DNA of 64,000 nucleotides from Sciurus carolinensis (Eukaryota > Chordata > Mammalia > Rodentia > Sciuridae), in the NCBI RefSeq assembly GCF_902686445.1, contig NC_062217.1, positions 175,587,598 to 175,651,597 of the forward strand, in the 5' to 3' direction. Position 1 is the stretch's first letter. The number at the start of each line of letters is the position of its first letter. Below the pieces are notes generated by a model. The model had not been told where the DNA came from. It saw only the letters and a list, made by a program, of their open reading frames with translations, and ran no database searches. Below are positions 58,600-64,000 of the stretch, in pieces. The position numbers were made by a program, and so were the translations under genes.

Positions 58600-58760
58600 T
58601 GCATCCCTCTTAAAATGTGGCTGCACTTCAGGGCATGAAATATTCACATTGTCTTTCTATAAGTACATTATTTATGGTACTGCCCATGAAATATTCATGT
58701 CTGACTTTGACTCCCAGCCAACACATATGGGTTTCAAGCTGGCTTCCCCAGGTAATAGGT
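58600..58760. promoter_or_regulatory. Candidate enhancer with repeated CATGAAATATTCA
   Basis: CATGAAATATTCA occurs at 58634-58646 and 58685-58697, 51 bases apart, with AAGTACATTATTTATGGTAC between. The second copy extends to the near-palindrome CATGAAATATTCATG. These resemble POU-type sites. The patch stands out as AT-rich and non-repetitive. Confidence 0.4.
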
Positions 58761-59160
58761 GGACTTGGGGAGTCCAGAAGAGACCCTGGGGACATGTCCG
58801 CCACCTGGAACCTGGCCCTCCTTTCAAAGGAGCTCCTGAGTTCATGGGCGGGCAGCAGCTCCAGTTGGCTCTTTCTGGCCTACCTTCACCTGGGTGGCCA
58901 GGCAGACAAGCAGGAGATGCCCAGGGGTGCGCTGGGGGACAGGAGCTCATGTCCTGTGCTGCCCACTGCAGCATGCCAGGAGCCCAGCAAGCCACAGTCA
59001 TTTGTAGAAAACCATGAACCGCAGAGGGAGAGGAGCAGGGCAGGGAAGGAGACAGCACTGCACCAAAGCCGGCTGGTACTAGGAAGTGGAGGAGGGCTCA
59101 GCCAGGAGCGACAGGGCTGCAGCCCCAGAGGCGCACAGCAGGATGGCTGCCTAACTTGAG

Positions 59161-59237
59161 AGCCCTCTGCTGCCCAGAGACCTGGCCCTGCATCTCTGTG
59201 GAGTCTGCTGCATGTGAGTGTAGGCGCCCTCTGCTGG
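59161..59237 (-). promoter_or_regulatory. Two CTCF-like motifs
   Basis: On the minus strand, CCAGCAGAGGGCGC (59224-59237) matches the CTCF core consensus. GGCAGCAGAGGGCT (59161-59174) is one or two mismatches away. Both point the same way and lie within 130 bp of the 17-bp array. Binding is inferred from motif only. Confidence 0.5.
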
Positions 59238-59289
59238 TTGCTGTGCAGAAAGACATGGCTCACAGTCTCATCCAAGGGGTGTCCTCGGA

Positions 59290-61110
59290 GCACCTGCACC
59301 CACGCGGCACCAGCACCCACACTTCGCCAGAACCCATGCAGCACAAGCACCCACACAGCACCAGCACCCAACGTGCTCCAGGAACCACACTGCACCAGCA
59401 CCCAACCTGCACCAGGAACCACACTGCACCAGCACCCAACCTGCACCAGGAACCACACTGCACCAGCACCCAACCTGCACCAGGAACCACACTGCACCAG
59501 CACCCAACCTGCACCAGGAACCACACTGCACCAGCACCCAACCTGCACCAGGAACCACACTGCACCAGTACCCAACCTGCACCAGGAACCACACTGCACC
59601 AGGAACCACACAGCACCAGCACCCATGCAGTACCAGCACCCAACCTGCACCAGGAACCACACTGCACCAGCACCCAACCTGCACCAGGAACCACACTGCA
59701 CCAGGACCCAACCTGCACCAGGAACCACACTGCACCAGGAACCACACAGCACCAGCACCCATGCAGTACCAGCACCCAACCTGCACCAGGAACCACACAG
59801 CACCAGCACCCAACCTGCACCAACACCCATGCAGCACCAGGAACCACGCTGCACCAGGATCCACACTGCACCAGCACCCACACAGCACCAGGAACCACGC
59901 AGCACCAGCACCTAACCTGCACTAGCACCCACGCAGCACCAGCACCCAACCTGCACCAGCACCCACGCAGCACCAGCACCCAACCTGCACCAGGAACCAC
60001 ACAGCACCAGCACCCATGCAGTACCAGCACCCAACCTGCACCAGCACCCACGCAGCACCAGCACCCAACCTGCACCAGGAACCACACTGCACCAGGAACC
60101 ACACAGCACCAGCACCCATGCAGTACCAGCACCCAACCTGCACCAGGAACCACACAGCACCAGCACCCAACCTGCACCAACACCCATGCAGCACCAGGAA
60201 CCACGCTGCACCAGGATCCACACTGCACCAGCACCCACACAGCACCAGGAACCACGCAGCACCAGTACCCAACCTGCACCAGCACCCATGCAGCACCAGC
60301 ACCCAACCTGCACCAGCACCCATGCAGCACCAGCACCCAACCTGCACCAGGAACCACACTGCACCAGCACCCATGCAGCACCAGCACCCAACCTGCACCA
60401 GGAACCATGCTGCACCAGCACCCATGCAGTACCAGCACCCAACCTGCACCAACACCCATGCAGCACCAGCACCCAACCTGCACCAGGACCATGCTGCACC
60501 AGGAACCACACTGCACCAGCACCCACACAGCACCAGGAACCATGCAGCACCAGCACCTAACCTGCACTAGCATCCACGCAGCACCAGCACCCAACCTGCA
60601 CCAGCACCCATGCAGCACCAGCACCCAACCTGCACCAGGAACCACACTGCACCAGCACCCACGCAGCACCAGTACCCAACCTGCACCAGCACCCATGCAG
60701 CACCAGCACCCAACCTGCACCAGCACCCATGCAGCACCAGCACCCAACCTGCACCAGGAACCACACTGCACCAGCACCCAACCTGCACCAGTACCCAACC
60801 TGCACCAGCACCCATGCAGTACCAGCACCCATGCAGCACCAGCACCCAACCTGCACCAGGAACCACACTGCACCAGCACCCATGCAGCACCAGCACCCAA
60901 CCTGCACCAGGAACCATGCTGCACCAGCACCCATGCAGCACCAGCACCCAACCTGCACCAGGAACCACACTGCACCAGCACCCATGCAGCACCAGCACCC
61001 AACCTGCACCAGGAACCACGCTGCACCAGGAACCACACTGCACCAGCACCCATGCAGCCTCAGCATCTACACAGTTCCAACACCCACGCAGCACCAGGAG
61101 CCACACTGTA
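59290..61110 (+). repeat. 17-bp minisatellite with 357-bp higher-order repeats, about 107 units
   Basis: Units such as CACCAGCACCCAACCTG, CACCAGGAACCACACTG and CACCAGCACCCATGCAG follow each other in strict 17-bp register. A block at 59726-59909 recurs at 60083-60266, exactly 357 bases (21 units) away, with about one difference. Because 17 is not a multiple of 3 and the unit has no stop in any frame, frames run open for 750 codons on + and 597 on -. I regard these frames as by-products. Confidence 0.97.
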
Positions 61111-61114
61111 CCTG

Positions 61115-62555
61115 GCCCCATGCTGTCCCCAGCCCCCACTGTGCACCCAGCACCTGTGTCACCCAAGGACACACACCCTCCTGATCCAAGTAGTCCTCCC
61201 AGGAGAGGCAGACACTGTGACCTTGATCATGCACCTCTGGACAGGCTGGCTCCTTTTCGGGGGCCCATGGGAGACTGGAGTAGGGAGAGAGGGACTGGAG
61301 ACTGATGGCTCCAAGCAGCCTCACCTCTGGAGCTCAGGCCTGACTCCTGCCCTGGGCATCCACCCGGGCCTTTCTGCAGCCCTGCCTGGGGATGGGGCCC
61401 CTTCCTAGGGACCTTGGCATTTCAGCCCCAGGCCATCCCAGCATGTCAGACACACCCAGCTCTGTCCAGGAGGCCCCTTGGCCTGGGCTCTAAGGAACAG
61501 CTGCCCAGTGTGCACAGTGCCACCTGGGGCCAATCCAGCCTGGCCAGTGAGGCCCTGAGAAAGTCAGAGAGGGCTGGACCACTGGGTGCTGCTTGGTCAC
61601 TTTAAGCAACAGGTTTAGGGCAGGTAGCCACAGACCTGCTCTGGCTTCTGCTTCTGTACTCCAGGCCTTACTGCCACACACACTCCAGGACGCAAAGCTT
61701 CCGTCAGCAGAGGGCTCCTGAGCCAATCTCAGCTGGCCCTCCAGGAACAATTCCACATTCGGGGACTTAACTGGGGCTGAGCCACAGGCCAGGGCTGCTG
61801 CCAGGGCAGTTGAGGGCCTTTGGGTCTGCTTCACTAGATCTGGCACAGGGTTTAGACCCGTCAGAAGACAAAATCACAAGTTTAATGCAAAGATTTAATT
61901 GAATGATAAGCTGGACCCTGAGCCTGGGTGGACTGACCCAGGCGCACACTGGACACTTGCGCCTTAGGACCCAGTCCCAGGGGCCTCCTGGACAGTTCTG
62001 GGTGTGTCTGTCCACCTCGGACTGCCCAGGGCTGGGGCGCTGGAAATGTCAAGGTTCCTAGGTCGGGAAAGGCCCAGGGGAAGGGGCCATGGGTTGTGGT
62101 CACTGGGAGTCGTCCGTCTCCAGTCCCTCTCTCCCTGCTCTTTGGTCTCCCAGAGGCCCCAAACCAGGAGCCAACCTGTCCAGAGCTGTGTGGGAGGTCT
62201 GTTTACAGAACAGGTGACCCACGGGCTGAGCAGATGAGGGGTCTGAGGAAGAAAAGAGCCAAGGAGAGCAGCAAGGAGGAGCAGACTGGTCCTCTCCAAG
62301 TGTCTTTCCTGGCAGGGTTAAAGCAGAGGGGATGTCCGTAAGCCCACAGCCTGGTCCCCAGCTGATTGGCTGTGGATCTCCTGTTTTTTGGAGACAGGCC
62401 CTTTTCTAAGTTCAGCTGGCTTCTGTGGAATCCAGTTCCCTGGTTGGACGGACCTGTTGGGGCCTAGCTCAGGAGACTCCCTACACAGGTGGTTCAACAA
62501 AGCCGGCCCTTCCTCACGTTTGTGGTCTGTACTCTGCATCTCCTTCCACATATAA
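61115..62555. other. Intergenic, with a small AT-rich patch at 61860-61915
   Basis: Mostly unique GC-rich sequence. TTTAATGCAAAGATTTAATT at 61879 is an isolated AT-rich word cluster. A phrase around 61440-61600 (GTCAGACACACCCAGCTCTG, CCTTGGCCTGGGCTCTAAGG) recurs inverted around 61960-62100, suggesting a diverged local inverted duplication. Confidence 0.4.
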
Positions 62556-62559
62556 GTCT

Positions 62560-62850
62560 AGGAAACATCCACGTCTGGAATAGTGCTGGTTCCCACGTAC
62601 AAACATAAACGCCTCCCGGCATTTTAAATTCTGCTTATTGATTTATTTGATCTTCTTCTTAAGTGACTTCATTGTCTGGATCAACAGCCACAAGCTTGCT
62701 TGGTAGTAAACAATTCCTGCAAACCTAATAAATTTGTTCAAAGATAATTTTCAGAAAAAGGTAAGACAGCCACTCACACACATATACAAATGGATGTGCG
62801 CTGATGAATTTATTCACTTAACATTCCAAGAGAGAGTGCGAGGAAGCCCT
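62560..62850. promoter_or_regulatory. AT-rich candidate conserved element
   Basis: It contains CGGCATTTTAAATTCTGCTT, TTATTGATTTATTTGATC, AACCTAATAAATTTGTTC and GATGAATTTATTCACTTAAC within 270 bp, unlike the GC-rich flanks. I recognise no repeat family. It could be an enhancer or an unrecognised old transposon. Confidence 0.3.
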
Positions 62851-62854
62851 CCCA

Positions 62855-64000
62855 AGAGAATCGGAAAATCAGACGTTCATGGTCATGGAGGGAAAGTTGG
62901 CTTTTCCTGGGTTGGAGGTGTGGGGTCCCTTGAACCCCAGGGGCAGGACAGAATTTGCATGGCTACAGTGGAGAAAGCTCCGAGACCAGAGGCCAGAGGC
63001 ACAGCAGAGGACTCGGAGGCACGTGGTCTGCACAAGGCGGTTTTCTACAAATTGAGAGCTTAGAAACTGAGCTGAGGGTCTGCCTGCGAGGGTGCTCAGT
63101 ACTTAGTGCTCAGTACTTAGTGCTCTGTCCACGTGCTTCAGATAGGAGTGGAAAAGCTGACGTGTTGACAGATTTCTCAACATTGCACGGAAGACCAAAG
63201 GTGTACGATGGATTCACAGGAGCCTCACTACGTTCTCCCCATTTCCACACTAAATGCCAGCCAATCCTGGATAGGACGAGCCCCCCGCAACGGCAGCCAC
63301 CATGGCAGGTGATACCCAGCTGGCATAGGACTCCAGGGGGCAGAAACCCACAGCCTCCTCTCTGTGGCTGGGTGTGTGCGGCCTCGAGAGGGGAACCCGG
63401 GACGGAGAGCAGCACCTACCCTCTGTGGGGCTCTCACTTGCCCCGAGCCCCAGCACCGCAGGCTTCTTTTCCAGTTCGAGACAGCCAACGCTCCCAAGGC
63501 CCCAGACCCTAAGGGGATCCTGCTGCCCCCTCCTGGTGCCCCAGTGCACACACTTAAAAACGGAGTGTCCCTGCTCTCAGACTGTGGCCACTCTTAGGAG
63601 ACCTGTTAAGGTGACAGTCTGGCTGCGGGTCTGGGCAGCTCAGCCCTGTGCCCAAGTCCGGGCCCCTTCCGGCAGCAGTCTCCCTGCCAGCCTCCGGCTG
63701 TGCTCACAGGGTGCAGAGCTGAGCCCCCAGGCCTCTCCCCAGCAGGCCTGTTGGTGGCGAGTGGGTGCCGGCTGCAGCCTGAGCCAGCGTGAGCTGGGAG
63801 CAGGAGTGGTCAAGGGTCAGCGCCTCTTCTACCCTCTAACAGCAGTTCCAGGGCTAGCCTTAGGCCTGGAGACCCAGCAAGGCTGTTGAAAACCCCTCCG
63901 CCCAGAAGTCTAAAAGGACTATCGCAGATTGAACAGCACTTTTTTCAAAACCGAAGCAGAAAGGGTGCAGAGCAGGCTCCTGCCTGCGCTGGTGGCTGGA
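62855..64000. other. Intergenic, nothing recognised apart from a short direct repeat
   Basis: Unique sequence. GTGCTCAGTACTTA is repeated twice at 63092-63119. A CTCF-like word (CCAGGAGGGGGCAG, minus strand) lies near 63525-63538. No exon is recognised. Confidence 0.4.

Noticed and set aside
59156..61408. 750-codon + frame and 597-codon - frame across the 17-bp array
   Set aside because: Both follow from a stop-free 17-bp unit read in rotating frames. There is no start context, splice structure or domain to support a gene.
1..64000. CRISPR array, prophage, operon or other prokaryotic system
   Set aside because: Introns, SINEs, L1 relics, MIRs and CpG islands show mammalian nuclear DNA. The tandem arrays have no unique spacers between repeats.
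34075..64000. INPP5A or NKX6-2 coding exons
   Set aside because: Expected downstream by synteny, but no segment here encodes a stretch I recognise from either protein.

Overview
This is a GC-rich mammalian nuclear DNA window with no prokaryotic or viral gene organisation. Two multi-exon protein genes are recognisable, both on the + strand: the last coding exons of LRRC27 (152-4484) and all coding exons of PWWP2B (15922-23820). The order LRRC27 then PWWP2B matches human 10q26.3 as I remember it, where INPP5A and NKX6-2 lie further downstream. The SINEs point to a squirrel-family rodent (Sciuridae): one is a simple ID element with the typical squirrel body and tail, and three are B1-ID dimers, a fusion known from squirrels. 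These family and synteny statements come from memory, not from a search.

Layout. 1-4.7 kb: LRRC27 3' end (three coding exons, two introns, ATTAAA poly(A) signal). 5.2-7.5 kb: an AT-rich block of L1 relics with three SINEs and a purine-rich simple repeat. 7.6-15.2 kb: intergenic, with a GGT/GAT simple array and one MIR. 15.2-16.4 kb: CpG-island promoter and first coding exon of PWWP2B, with a full CRE. 16.05-22.14 kb: intron 1, with an AT-rich candidate enhancer. 22.14-23.84 kb: the large exon 2, with the PWWP domain near its end. A strong splice donor sits 18 bases after the stop codon, so a 3'UTR exon must lie downstream; a plausible transcript end is the AATAAA at 34049.

34-64 kb: I see no confident protein-coding exon. 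This part is dominated by four large tandem arrays: TG-rich at 40.4-41.3 kb, CCA/CAT at 42.6-43.2 kb, a 28-bp minisatellite at 56.9-58.0 kb and a 17-bp minisatellite at 59.3-61.1 kb. Several short AT-rich islands between them stand out from the GC-rich background and carry homeodomain, POU and E-box-like words. They look like conserved regulatory elements, but conservation cannot be seen from one sequence.

Most long open frames in this window are by-products of high GC or of tandem repeats. The most noteworthy observations are an in-frame 54-bp coding duplication in LRRC27 whose copy differences are mostly synonymous, an apparent early stop in the same gene, a higher-order 17-bp array open on both strands, and CTCF-like motifs at that array's edge.
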